A DNA stretch of 64,000 bases from an uncultured Lachnospiraceae bacterium (GTDB lineage Bacteria; Bacillota; Clostridia; Lachnospirales; Lachnospiraceae). The stretch covers positions 1-64,000 of the forward strand of contig CADAKQ010000003.1 of the NCBI GenBank assembly GCA_902788555.1, given 5' to 3'. The notes below the pieces were generated by a model that saw only the letters and a program-made list of their open reading frames with translations, made no database searches and was not told the origin of the DNA. How positions within the stretch are numbered: position 1 is the first letter of the stretch; the number at the start of each line of letters is the position of its first letter. The translations under genes were made by a program, and so were the position numbers. Positions 45,584-53,296 of the stretch are shown piece after piece.

Positions 45584-47686
45584 ATGGCAAAGAATATTCC
45601 GGAACTGTATGGCAGCTTAGTTTTCAACGATAAGATTATGAGAGATAAGTTACCAAAGGACATCTACAAGGCATTAAAGAAGACAATTGAAAATAATACT
45701 CACCTGGAGCTTGACGTAGCCAATTCGGTTGCGGTAGCAATGAAGGAGTGGGCAGTAGAAAATGGAGCGACACATTATACTCATTGGTTCCAACCGATGA
45801 CCGGATATACTGCTGAAAAGCATGACAGCTTTATAACTCCTGTGGGTGACGGACAAATCATTATGGATTTTTCCGGTAAGGAGCTTGTCAAGGGTGAGCC
45901 TGATGCATCAAGCTTTCCGTCAGGAGGTCTTAGAGCAACCTTTGAGGCGAGAGGATATACAGCATGGGATCCTACCTCACCGGCATTTGTAAAGGACGGA
46001 ACACTTTATATACCGACAGCGTTTTGTTCATACAGCGGAGAGGCACTTGATAAGAAGACACCGCTTCTTCGTTCCATGGAGGCTCTTAATAAAGAGGCAA
46101 CAAAGATGCTTCATTTACTTGGAAGAACCGATGTAACCAATGTATCAACAACGGTAGGACCTGAGCAGGAATACTTCCTTGTTGATAAGGAGTTATATAA
46201 GCAAAGAAAGGATTTAATCTTTACCGGAAGAACCTTACTCGGAGCTATGCCTCCTAAGGGTCAGGAGATGGAGGATCATTATTTCGGAGCACTTAAGCCG
46301 AGAGTATCCGCTTTCATGCATGACCTTGATGAAGAGCTTTGGAAGCTTGGCATACCTGCTAAGACAAAGCATAATGAGGTTGCACCGGGACAGCACGAGT
46401 TGGCACCTGTATTTGATACCACCAATGTAGCTGTAGATCACAATCAGCTTACTATGGAGGTTATGAAGAAGGTTGCGGATAAGCATGGTCTTGCGTGTCT
46501 CTTACATGAGAAACCGTTTGATGGTATCAATGGTTCGGGTAAGCATAACAACTGGTCGATGTCAACCAATACAGGATTAAATCTTCTTGAACCGGGTAAG
46601 ACACCTGCGGATAACATTTCATTTTTGGTATTTTTGATGGCAGTTATAAAGGCGGTTGATGATTATGCAGACCTTATGAGAATATCCGTAGCAAGTGCGG
46701 GAAATGACCACAGACTTGGCGCAAATGAAGCACCTCCTGCAATCGTTTCCATCTTCCTTGGTGAAGAATTAAATGCAATTATTGAGGCGATAGAAAAGGA
46801 TGAGCTCTTTAACCAGCAGGACAGAGTAAGAATGGAAACAGGCGCAACTGTTTTACCGCATTTCTTTAAGGATACTACCGATAGAAACAGAACCTCACCG
46901 TTTGCATTTACGGGTAATAAATTTGAGTTCCGTATGCTTGGCTCGGAGGTTTCGGTTGCAGGACCGAATATCGTATTAAATACAGCGGTTGCAGAGGCTT
47001 TAAGCCAATTTTATGAAGAGCTTAAGGATGCAAATACGGATGATATGAAGGATGCCGTTCACCAGCTTGTTAAGAGAGCCATTGCTAAGCATAAGAAGGT
47101 TATATTTAACGGAAACGGTTATACTGATGAATGGGTTGAAGAGGCGGAAAGAAGAGGCCTTTACAACCTTAAGTCAACACCGGAAGCACTTCCTCATTTT
47201 GTTGATGATAAGAATATAGAGCTTTTCACTAAGCACGGTGTATTTACAGAGACAGAGATAAGGTCAAGATATGAAATCTTCGTAGAAAACTACTGCAAGA
47301 TTATACATATAGAGGCAAAGACCTTACAAAGCATGTTAAATCATGATGTGCTTCCTGCAATTTATTCTTACGAGGATGAGTTAAGCAATACAATTCAGTT
47401 TAAGCGTGATGCAGCCGGTATCGAGAGCAAGGCAGGCAAGACAGAGCTTGCATTTATGTCAGAGGCTTATGATAAGATTTACGAGCTGCTTGGTAAGCTT
47501 AAGGATGATACGATATCAGCCGAGGCATTAACCGAAGAAGACGTATACAAGGCATCATTTTATTATCATGATGTTATCCTTGCCGAGATGGATGAGATTC
47601 GTAAGATTGCAGATGAGGTTGAGGATAAGCTTCCTGCACATTTATTACCATATCCTACATATGAAGACTTATTGTTTTATGCTTAG
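45584..47686 (+). CDS. glnN: Glutamine synthetase type III
   Basis: A 700-residue GSIII enzyme, about 250 residues longer than GlnA, forming glutamine from glutamate, ammonia and ATP. Family blocks: LYGSLVFNDKIMRDKLPKD at the N-terminus, WFQPMTGYTAEKHDSF, FPSGGLRATFEARGYTAWD, metal-binding GPEQEYFLVD, NEVAPGQHELAP, ATP-site KPFDGINGSGKHNNWS, and DRNRTSPFAFTG with the active-site arginine. All catalytic motifs are kept, so this is probably the working glutamine synthetase of the window. Start at ATG 45584 after GAAAGAGAGG. Expression is likely set by the leader attenuator. Confidence 0.97.
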   Translation: MAKNIPELYGSLVFNDKIMRDKLPKDIYKALKKTIENNTHLELDVANSVAVAMKEWAVENGATHYTHWFQPMTGYTAEKHDSFITPVGDGQIIMDFSGKELVKGEPDASSFPSGGLRATFEARGYTAWDPTSPAFVKDGTLYIPTAFCSYSGEALDKKTPLLRSMEALNKEATKMLHLLGRTDVTNVSTTVGPEQEYFLVDKELYKQRKDLIFTGRTLLGAMPPKGQEMEDHYFGALKPRVSAFMHDLDEELWKLGIPAKTKHNEVAPGQHELAPVFDTTNVAVDHNQLTMEVMKKVADKHGLACLLHEKPFDGINGSGKHNNWSMSTNTGLNLLEPGKTPADNISFLVFLMAVIKAVDDYADLMRISVASAGNDHRLGANEAPPAIVSIFLGEELNAIIEAIEKDELFNQQDRVRMETGATVLPHFFKDTTDRNRTSPFAFTGNKFEFRMLGSEVSVAGPNIVLNTAVAEALSQFYEELKDANTDDMKDAVHQLVKRAIAKHKKVIFNGNGYTDEWVEEAERRGLYNLKSTPEALPHFVDDKNIELFTKHGVFTETEIRSRYEIFVENYCKIIHIEAKTLQSMLNHDVLPAIYSYEDELSNTIQFKRDAAGIESKAGKTELAFMSEAYDKIYELLGKLKDDTISAEALTEEDVYKASFYYHDVILAEMDEIRKIADEVEDKLPAHLLPYPTYEDLLFYA

Positions 47687-47777
47687 ACGAGAATATATGT
47701 AAAAGAAAATCTTGATTTGATTATTTGCGAAGAAAGGTTTCTTGGAAAGTATATTCTTGGTATGGGAGTTTAGAAAA

Positions 47778-49175
47778 ATGAGCTTTATGGATAAAAGCGA
47801 TATGGATTTAGATAAATTACATGAAGAATGCGGCGTATTTGGTATATACTCCCCTGAAGATGAGCAGGCCGCCCACACAATATACTACGGACTGAGTGCT
47901 TTGCAGCACAGAGGTCAGGAGGCCGCAGGAATGGCGGTCTGCAACACCGGGGGACCTATGTGGAATGTAAGTCAGCACAAGGGTATGGGACTTGTAAATG
48001 AAGTTTTTCATAACGATAACCTTGATAAGCTGATCGGCAATCTCGGTGTAGGTCATGTGAGATATTCGACAACCGGTGAGAGTAGCATAGAAAATGCACA
48101 GCCTCTTGTACTTAATTATTTTAAGGGTACATTGGCACTGGTTCACAACGGAAACATAACCAATACCGATACACTTAAAGAAGAGCTTAAAAAGGATGGT
48201 GCGGTATTTTACACTTCCACAGATTCAGAGGTAATTGCCTGTGAGATAGCTGTAAACAGAATTGACAGCGATTCGGTTGAGCAGGCGATAATAAAGACGG
48301 CTAAAAAGCTTAAGGGCGGTTATGCTTTGATAGTTATGAGCCCAAGAAAGCTTATAGGAGTAAGGGATCCTTTGGGACTCAAGCCCCTTTGCCTCGGTAA
48401 AAGGGGTGAAAGCTACATACTTGCTTCGGAAAGCTGTGCACTTACTTCGGTGGATGCCGAATTTGTAAGAGATATAAAACCGGGTGAGATTATAACCATT
48501 TCACCTGACGGAATAAAATCAGACCTTAGCCTGTGTCAGGAAAGACACGCGCATTGCATCTTTGAATATATATATTTTGCAAGACTTGATTCGGTTATTG
48601 ACGGAATAAATGTATATGATTCAAGGATAAATGCAGGGAAGGCTTTAGCAAGAGCCTATCCGATAGAGGCAGATCTGGTTGTAGGCGTTCCCGATTCGGG
48701 AGTTGCTGCTGCAAAGGGGTATTCGGAGGAGTCCGGGATACCGTTTGGGATAGCCTTCCACAAGAACAGCTATGTGGGAAGAACCTTCATAAAGCCTACA
48801 CAGGAGGAACGCGAGTCGGCGGTACATATGAAGCTTAGCGTTATAAAGAGTGTGGTAAAGGACAAAAGAATTGTTCTGATAGATGATTCGATTGTGCGTG
48901 GCACGACGATGGCAAATCTTATAAATATGCTGAAATCTGCCGGAGCCAAAAGTGTTCATGTAAGAATCAGCTCACCACCGTTTTTATATCCGTGCTACTA
49001 CGGAACAGACGTACCGAGCCAAAGCCAGTTAATCGCATCCAAGCACTCATCAGAGGACATAAGAAAAACCATAGGTGCAGATTCACTTGGCTATATGCGA
49101 ACCGAGGACTTTAAGGAAATGGTTGGCGACCTGCCTATATGTATGGCGTGCTTTAACAACAACTATCCTGTATAG
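47778..49175 (+). CDS. purF: Amidophosphoribosyltransferase
   Basis: A 465-residue enzyme using glutamine and PRPP to make phosphoribosylamine, first step of purine synthesis. A 17-residue propeptide precedes the nucleophile Cys in CGVFGIYS. Glutaminase part: LQHRGQEAAGMAV, GHVRYSTTG, LVHNGNITN and STDSEVIA. Phosphoribosyltransferase part: GVPDSGVAAAKGYS and VLIDDSIVRGTTM. ATG 47778 selected by position of the propeptide and GGGAG upstream. Glutamine consumer, in line with the surrounding genes. Confidence 0.96.
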   Translation: MSFMDKSDMDLDKLHEECGVFGIYSPEDEQAAHTIYYGLSALQHRGQEAAGMAVCNTGGPMWNVSQHKGMGLVNEVFHNDNLDKLIGNLGVGHVRYSTTGESSIENAQPLVLNYFKGTLALVHNGNITNTDTLKEELKKDGAVFYTSTDSEVIACEIAVNRIDSDSVEQAIIKTAKKLKGGYALIVMSPRKLIGVRDPLGLKPLCLGKRGESYILASESCALTSVDAEFVRDIKPGEIITISPDGIKSDLSLCQERHAHCIFEYIYFARLDSVIDGINVYDSRINAGKALARAYPIEADLVVGVPDSGVAAAKGYSEESGIPFGIAFHKNSYVGRTFIKPTQEERESAVHMKLSVIKSVVKDKRIVLIDDSIVRGTTMANLINMLKSAGAKSVHVRISSPPFLYPCYYGTDVPSQSQLIASKHSSEDIRKTIGADSLGYMRTEDFKEMVGDLPICMACFNNNYPV

Positions 49176-49213
49176 TAAGAAATAAAAATAACATATAATT
49201 TAAAATTTATTAC

Positions 49214-49256
49214 ATGCAAAGGCGCATCCTATCTTGATTGATATGATGCGCTTTTC
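49214..49256 (+). promoter_or_regulatory. ANTAR-type attenuator candidate in the amt leader
   Basis: ATGC / GCAT form a short stem with hexaloop AAAGGC (49218-49223), the same loop as in the glnN and pyrG leaders. It is exclusive with the stem GCGCATC (49222-49228) / GATGCGC (49245-49251), followed by TTTTC. A TATAAT at 49194 is the probable -10, but no -35 box is clear. The T-run is weaker than in the other two leaders. Hairpin element E begins in its tail. Confidence 0.6.
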
Positions 49257-49455
49257 TTGGTTTCGATGTATCAGATAAATCTATAAGCAGGTACTTTGAG
49301 AATGCCGGCACTTAATGGATTAAGACTGAAAAACATATAACGAACGAAGTGAGTTGATATGTTTTTCGGGATTAAGACATTTAGTACCGCTGCGTTCGAG
49401 AGTAGCGAGAGCGTGCCTGCGATAGATTTCATCTGATACAAGAAACCAAGAAAAG
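49251..49455 (+). repeat. Large nested hairpin element, copy E
   Basis: 205 bp before the ammonium transporter. The outer arms CTTTTCTTGGTTTC / GAAACCAAGAAAAG pair perfectly, then TGTATCAGAT / ATCTGATACA and AAATCTAT / ATAGATTT. The core is in plus orientation with GCAGGTACTTTGAGAA and GAGAGTAGCGAGAGCG. The apex is longer here, with AAAAACATAT / ATATGTTTTT. The first bases are the T-rich tail of the upstream attenuator. Confidence 0.9.
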
Positions 49456-49485
49456 ACATGAAATATAAAAAGGGAGGAATGACGT

Positions 49486-51237
49486 ATGGAAGAAATTTTA
49501 AATGCTGTAAATGATGAGATGTTTGGCCTGTGGTTTTTGGCAGGTGCCGCATTGGTATTCTGGATGCAGGCAGGCTTTGCAATGGTTGAGACAGGCTTTG
49601 CAAGAGCCAAGAATGCAGGTAACATCATTATGAAGAACCTGATGGATTTTTGTATAGGAACAGTTACATTTATCCTGCTTGGTTTCGGACTTTTCTTGGG
49701 TGAAGATGCTTTGTGCGGTTTGGTTGGTATTCCAAACTTTGATATCTTCACAAACTATGCTGACTTTGACTGGTCAGGCTTTGTATTTAACTTAGTGTTC
49801 TGTGCAACTACGGCAACCATAGTTTCAGGTGCCATGGCTGAAAGAACAAGATTTATTTCATACTGTGTATATTCGGCAGTTATCTCGGCTGTTATATATC
49901 CGGTTGAGGCTCACTGGACCTGGGGCGGCGGCTGGTTATCACAGATTGGCTTCCATGATTTTGCCGGTTCAAACTGTATTCATATGGTAGGTGGTATCTG
50001 CGCACTTGTAGGTGCTGCAATGCTTGGACCGAGAATCGGTAAATTTGAAAAGGATGAAAATGGTAAGGTAACAAAGGTCAATGCATTTCCGGGACACAAT
50101 ATCCCAATCGGTGCTTTAGGTGTATTTATCCTCTGGCTCGGATGGTACGGCTTTAACGGTGCAGCTGCAACAAGTGTACCACAGCTTGGTGATATATTTG
50201 TAACAACTACAATTGCACCTGCAGTAGCAACAGTAGTATGTATGATTTTCACTTGGATCAGATACGGCAAGCCGGATGTTTCAATGTGTCTTAATGCTTC
50301 CCTCGCCGGACTTGTTGCAATCACAGCTCCTTGTGATACAGTAGATGCTTTAGGTTCTATCATAATCGGTGCAGTATCGGGCGTGCTTGTAGTATTTGGC
50401 GTATGGTTCCTTGATTATGTGCTTCACGTTGACGACCCTGTAGGTGCGGTAGCAGTACATATGATGAATGGTATCTGGGGTACTATCGCAGTCGGTCTTT
50501 TCTCAACAAACACTGTACCGGGTTACTCAGTTGCCGATTCAGCAGGAAATGAGATGGTAGGTCTTTTCTACGGTGGCGGATTTAAGCTGCTTGGTATTCA
50601 GCTTTTAGGTATGATTTGTACTGCTGCATGGACTGCAGTTACGATATACATTACATTTGCAATTATAAGAGCAACTCTTGGTCTTCGTGCAAGCAAAGAA
50701 GAGGAAATCAAAGGTCTTGACCTTACTGAGCATGGTCTTACAAGTGCTTATGCAGGCTTTGAATTTGCTCCGACCGGTATCTCAGATACCTCTGATCTTG
50801 ACGACTACGAGATGATAGGCAGTGTTCCTATGGATGAAGCGGTACCGGCAGCGGTTAAGACTTCTGATATACCTAATGAGCATAAGATTACCAAGGTTGA
50901 AATTATCCTTAAACAGGAGCGTTTTGAGAAGTTAAAGAAAGCGATGAACAATATCGGTGTAACCGGTATGACCGTAACTCAGGTTCTTGGCTGTGGTGTA
51001 CAGAACGGTGCACCGGAATACTACCGTGGAGTTAAGATGGAGATGTCGCTCTTACCTAAAGTTCAGGTTGAAATGGTAGTTTCCAAAGTTCCTGTTATGG
51101 ATGTTATTAACACTGCACGTAAGGTGCTTTACACAGGCCATATCGGCGATGGTAAAATCTTCGTATACGATGTGGAAAATGTAGTTAAGGTAAGAACCGG
51201 CGAGACCGGATACGATGCACTACAGAGTGACAATTAA
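49486..51237 (+). CDS. amtB: Ammonium transporter fused to a PII (GlnK) domain
   Basis: 583 residues. Residues 1-410 form an Amt channel with eleven helices (FWMQAGFAMVETGFARAKN; HWTWGGGWL; DFAGSNCIHMVGG; LWLGWYGFNG; HMMNGIWGTIAVGLF). A linker leads to a PII domain from about 467 (HKITKVEIILKQERFEKL), with T-loop EYYRGVKMEMSLLPKVQVE and the C-loop TGHIGDGKIFVYDVEN. PII normally plugs the Amt pore when nitrogen is plentiful; fusion makes this internal. The position of the uridylylated Tyr51 is Met here, so control is probably by nucleotide/2-oxoglutarate binding only. RBS AAGGGAGG. Confidence 0.95.
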   Translation: MEEILNAVNDEMFGLWFLAGAALVFWMQAGFAMVETGFARAKNAGNIIMKNLMDFCIGTVTFILLGFGLFLGEDALCGLVGIPNFDIFTNYADFDWSGFVFNLVFCATTATIVSGAMAERTRFISYCVYSAVISAVIYPVEAHWTWGGGWLSQIGFHDFAGSNCIHMVGGICALVGAAMLGPRIGKFEKDENGKVTKVNAFPGHNIPIGALGVFILWLGWYGFNGAAATSVPQLGDIFVTTTIAPAVATVVCMIFTWIRYGKPDVSMCLNASLAGLVAITAPCDTVDALGSIIIGAVSGVLVVFGVWFLDYVLHVDDPVGAVAVHMMNGIWGTIAVGLFSTNTVPGYSVADSAGNEMVGLFYGGGFKLLGIQLLGMICTAAWTAVTIYITFAIIRATLGLRASKEEEIKGLDLTEHGLTSAYAGFEFAPTGISDTSDLDDYEMIGSVPMDEAVPAAVKTSDIPNEHKITKVEIILKQERFEKLKKAMNNIGVTGMTVTQVLGCGVQNGAPEYYRGVKMEMSLLPKVQVEMVVSKVPVMDVINTARKVLYTGHIGDGKIFVYDVENVVKVRTGETGYDALQSDN

Positions 51238-51245
51238 AGATCACG

Positions 51246-51288
51246 GTCGGTTGGATAGAATGGTGTATGTAAGCCCTATCCAACCGAC
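51246..51288 (+). terminator. Hairpin after amt-PII
   Basis: GTCGGTTGGATAG / CTATCCAACCGAC form a perfect 13-bp stem, followed by a small TCATGC/GCATGA hairpin. No T-run, so it may protect the 3' end rather than terminate. Confidence 0.6.
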
Positions 51289-51337
51289 ATCATGCTTCGC
51301 ATGATAAAACCGTTATATATTATCAGTGGTTTAAAAT

Positions 51338-51533
51338 AAAAAAGAGAGTTGAATAATACTTTAGCATTATCAACTCTCTTAAAATGACTAATTTTTCTGT
51401 TGTCCGCCAACGGTTAGCACCATCTGTCTAACAAGAATTCAGGTTTTTCTGTTGCCTGCCAACTACCGACACATTCGTTCGGCAAGAATATCGGATTAGG
51501 GTGTTAGCCCACCTGAAACAGCACGCTGTTTCT
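51338..51533 (-). ncRNA. Candidate small RNA of about 195 nt, family unknown
   Basis: Read on the minus strand. A perfect-consensus promoter (51540-51568) leads into a transcript without a translatable gene, ending at a strong terminator (AGAGAGTTGA / TCAACTCTCT with the T-run on the minus strand, near 51338). The RNA starts with AAACAGC / GCTGTTT, then a domain closed by TTCAGGT / ACCTGAA. It has two related modules, each with GCTAAC before GTTGGC and each ending in CAACAGAAAAA. Size resembles 6S RNA, but I could not match the 6S consensus, SRP RNA or a known riboswitch. It fills the gap downstream of amt-PII. Confidence 0.72.
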
Positions 51534-51539
51534 ATTAGT

Positions 51540-51568
51540 ATTATATGATTGAGCTGATATTATGTCAA
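51540..51568 (-). promoter_or_regulatory. Perfect-consensus promoter of the small RNA
   Basis: On the minus strand: TTGACA, 17 bases, TATAAT. A nearly perfect palindrome GAAACAGC / GCTGTTTC lies at the start of the transcript and could be an operator or a 5' hairpin. Confidence 0.85.
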
Positions 51569-51670
51569 TATTTAAATATTCTTTTTATTGGAATCTTTTG
51601 TAAAAATATATAGAATTATGAAAATAATATTTAGTTTGAAACAAGTATAATATAAATGGAGGAGCATTTA

Positions 51671-52276
51671 ATGAGAAGATTTAAGTTTGTAGCTATTGTA
51701 ATTTTATGTATTGCTTTGATGTCAGGATGTGGTAATTCTGATAATGGTTCTGAAAGAGGAAAGACCACGGATAAAGAAACAGAAGTCTCATCAACAGGAG
51801 TTGAGGAAGATAAAACAGAGACGGAGGCTATAACAGAAACAGAGGAGAAAACTGAGGAAGAAATTAAAACAGAGAATAATAAAACAGAGAATAATAAAAC
51901 AGAGGAAGAGATAGAACTTTCCGGTGCGCCTAATGTGCCTCGTACAGCTGAGGTTTATGGCGCAACTGATGAAATTTTTTTAGGTGATTGGGTTTCTGAT
52001 GACGATGGGGTAAGTACAATAACAATATCTGAGGATAATCCTCAGACAGGTGGTTATTATTTGGAAATTGTTATATACAAAGCTGCATCAGGTACGGCTA
52101 ATGCCAATATTGACGGAGAAAGACTAAGTATAAATCAGGGATTTTGGGATAATGATAATTCAAGTTTTTATGGTATCGTAGAAAAAACAGATACCGGAAT
52201 ACGCCTTACAATTACTGAATCTGATTTAGGTTTTATTAAGGAAGTATATAATTACAGTAGGAAAAATGATTTGTAA
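51671..52276 (+). CDS. Predicted lipoprotein with Glu/Thr-rich linker
   Basis: 201 residues. A lipoprotein signal peptide (RFKFVAIVILCIALMSGC, Cys at the end of the lipobox) is followed by an acidic Thr/Glu/Lys linker with short repeats (TENNK twice) at about 35-85, then a globular beta-rich domain with FLGDWVSDDDG and GYYLEIVIYKAASG. The last part resembles small lipocalin-like or DUF domains of unknown role. Start at ATG 51671 behind GGAGGAG. Lgt encoded at 10592 would modify it. Confidence 0.82.
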   Translation: MRRFKFVAIVILCIALMSGCGNSDNGSERGKTTDKETEVSSTGVEEDKTETEAITETEEKTEEEIKTENNKTENNKTEEEIELSGAPNVPRTAEVYGATDEIFLGDWVSDDDGVSTITISEDNPQTGGYYLEIVIYKAASGTANANIDGERLSINQGFWDNDNSSFYGIVEKTDTGIRLTITESDLGFIKEVYNYSRKNDL

Positions 52277-52347
52277 AAGGTTTATCATAGGTCGTGTATA
52301 TTAGAAAAGTATGTATTAATATAACAGAAATTTTAGGGGTAAGGTAA

Positions 52348-52404
52348 ATGAAGGGATTATATAGATTTGTGGGTTGTGTAGTAATAATAAAATCAAAAAA
52401 TTGA
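52348..52404 (+). CDS. Possible 18-residue leader peptide
   Basis: ATG with AGGGGTAAGG upstream opens an 18-codon frame, MKGLYRFVGCVVIIKSKN, ending 21 bases before the next gene. Too short to judge; reported because its ribosome site is good. Confidence 0.25.
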   Translation: MKGLYRFVGCVVIIKSKN

Positions 52405-52425
52405 GAATGCTAGGAGGTAACGAAA

Positions 52426-52746
52426 TTGACAGGTAAATTAAAAACATGGGAAAAAATTGTTGAAATAATCTCTCTTTTATTAATCATTGCAGCCGGTATT
52501 TATAAAGCTGTATCCGGTGATGTGGATGGAGGACTGTTAGGTGTTTTAATTTTTATTGGTATTATGTTGTTTGTTATTTTCCTTGTGGCAGCATTATTTC
52601 CTGCGACTTGGAGAATGACTAAAAGGCAAAAGGAAAAGATTGATGATGAAGCAAAATACCAAGAAAAATACACAAAGTCTTTTGTGATTGTAAGCCTGAT
52701 TTTATGTCTGGGATATTCGTTACTATTGGCGCTTTTACCTATTTGA
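52426..52746 (+). CDS. Small membrane protein, unknown
   Basis: 106 residues from TTG 52426 with an excellent TAGGAGGTAA site. Three hydrophobic helices: about 9-28 (IVEIISLLLIIAAGIYKAVS), 33-58 and 86-105. A charged stretch (KRQKEKIDDEAKYQEKY) lies between helices 2 and 3. No family recognised. It lies between a lipoprotein and the toxin-antitoxin locus. Confidence 0.7.
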   Translation: MTGKLKTWEKIVEIISLLLIIAAGIYKAVSGDVDGGLLGVLIFIGIMLFVIFLVAALFPATWRMTKRQKEKIDDEAKYQEKYTKSFVIVSLILCLGYSLLLALLPI

Positions 52747-52798
52747 AATTTTGTGACATTGTAAAAGAGTACCTTTTGAAAAGGTATAATAATGAATA

Positions 52799-52827
52799 TT
52801 GACAATAAGAGGCTTTAATGATATATT
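52799..52827 (+). promoter_or_regulatory. Promoter of the antitoxin RNA
   Basis: TTGACA, 17 bases, TATATT on the plus strand, pointing into the short RNA that overlaps the toxin gene end. Confidence 0.75.
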
Positions 52828-52833
52828 CTAGAA

Positions 52834-52920
52834 AAGGTGTTACCGATAGACGGTTGCCCCTAACAGTTATAAGATTATAAAAATAACCGTACTATTTAGG
52901 CGTAGGGCGGTTATTTTTAT
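52834..52920 (+). ncRNA. Candidate antisense antitoxin RNA of a type I system
   Basis: A transcript of about 85 nt from the promoter at 52799, ending at the hairpin AAAAATAACCG / CGGTTATTTTT (52880-52919), which also terminates the toxin mRNA coming the other way. It is antisense to the toxin stop region and 3' end, as RatA is to txpA. Its 5' part (GGTGTTACCGATAGACGG) resembles the toxin mRNA leader in the same sense, an inverted repeat across the locus. Confidence 0.65.
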
Positions 52921-53014
52921 GTCCATTATCAAATAAGTAAATTCCTACCCTTATCCAAAAGCTAAATATAGTTATGGAATATCCGAGCAGAGATATTATA
53001 TCAACAATATCCAT
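52892..53014 (-). CDS. Small hydrophobic toxin of a type I toxin-antitoxin system
   Basis: A 40-residue peptide read on the minus strand: MDIVDIISLLGYSITIFSFW followed by IRVGIYLFDNGHKNNRPTPK. One hydrophobic helix plus a charged tail with KNNRP is typical of the small holin-like/TxpA-Fst-type membrane toxins of Firmicutes. GGAGTGAGG precedes the ATG. The mRNA starts near 53122 from its own promoter, has a leader of about 110 nt with a TGTAAACC / GGTTTACA hairpin, and ends at the shared terminator near 52880. Together with the plus-strand RNA this forms a compact locus. Toxicity is inferred. Confidence 0.75.
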   Translation of the reverse strand: MDIVDIISLLGYSITIFSFWIRVGIYLFDNGHKNNRPTPK

Positions 53015-53128
53015 AAGCCTCACTCCAATCGGTCAGATTTCCTGATAGCAGGATTTCTATGTAAACAAGGTTTACATTACCTTGATTGAAGAGCAACCGC
53101 CTACCGTTATAGGATAACACCCATAAAC

Positions 53129-53157
53129 ATAATATCATATCTGTATAAAAATGACAA
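53129..53157 (-). promoter_or_regulatory. Promoter of the toxin mRNA
   Basis: On the minus strand: TTGTCA, 17 bases, TATTAT. Confidence 0.75.
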
Positions 53158-53190
53158 TGGCATTTTTGCTTATATTCAGTAAATTTCCCC

Positions 53191-53219
53191 TTGACATTTT
53201 CCTACCAAACAATTAATAT
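53191..53219 (+). promoter_or_regulatory. Promoter for pyrG
   Basis: TTGACA, 17 bases, TAATAT. Transcription would start near 53226, a few bases before the attenuator, as at glnN. Confidence 0.82.
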
Positions 53220-53229
53220 ATTTAGAGAT

Positions 53230-53273
53230 GAAGCAAAGGCGCTTCGAGTTTAACACTCGAAGTGCCTTTTTTT
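53230..53273 (+). promoter_or_regulatory. ANTAR-type attenuator in the pyrG leader
   Basis: Hairpin 1: GAAGC / GCTTC with hexaloop AAAGGC (53235-53240). Terminator: GGCGCTTCGAG (53238-53248) / CTCGAAGTGCC (53256-53266), then seven T. The two folds exclude each other. Fourteen bases (AAGCAAAGGCGCTT) are identical to the glnN leader, and the distance to the -10 box is almost the same. It is unlike the initiation-coupled pyrG attenuator of Bacillus. Confidence 0.75.
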
Positions 53274-53296
53274 GTGCGAAACTGAGACATGCAGAT

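Noticed and set aside
51338-51533. Identification of the small RNA as 6S RNA or SRP RNA
   Set aside because: Length fits 6S, but I could not recognise its conserved bulge sequence. The SRP signature GGAAGGAAGCAGCC-type sequence is absent. Left as unknown.
51338-51533. Small RNA as a decoy for the ANTAR protein (like Rli55 or EutX)
   Set aside because: No hairpin with an A1/G4 hexaloop is evident in the transcript; its repeated hairpins have five-base loops.
53230-53273. Bacillus-type pyrG attenuation by repeated G addition at initiation
   Set aside because: That mechanism needs a GGG-start leader complementary to a downstream pyrimidine run. The predicted start here is AT-rich, and the leader instead matches the glnN leader.
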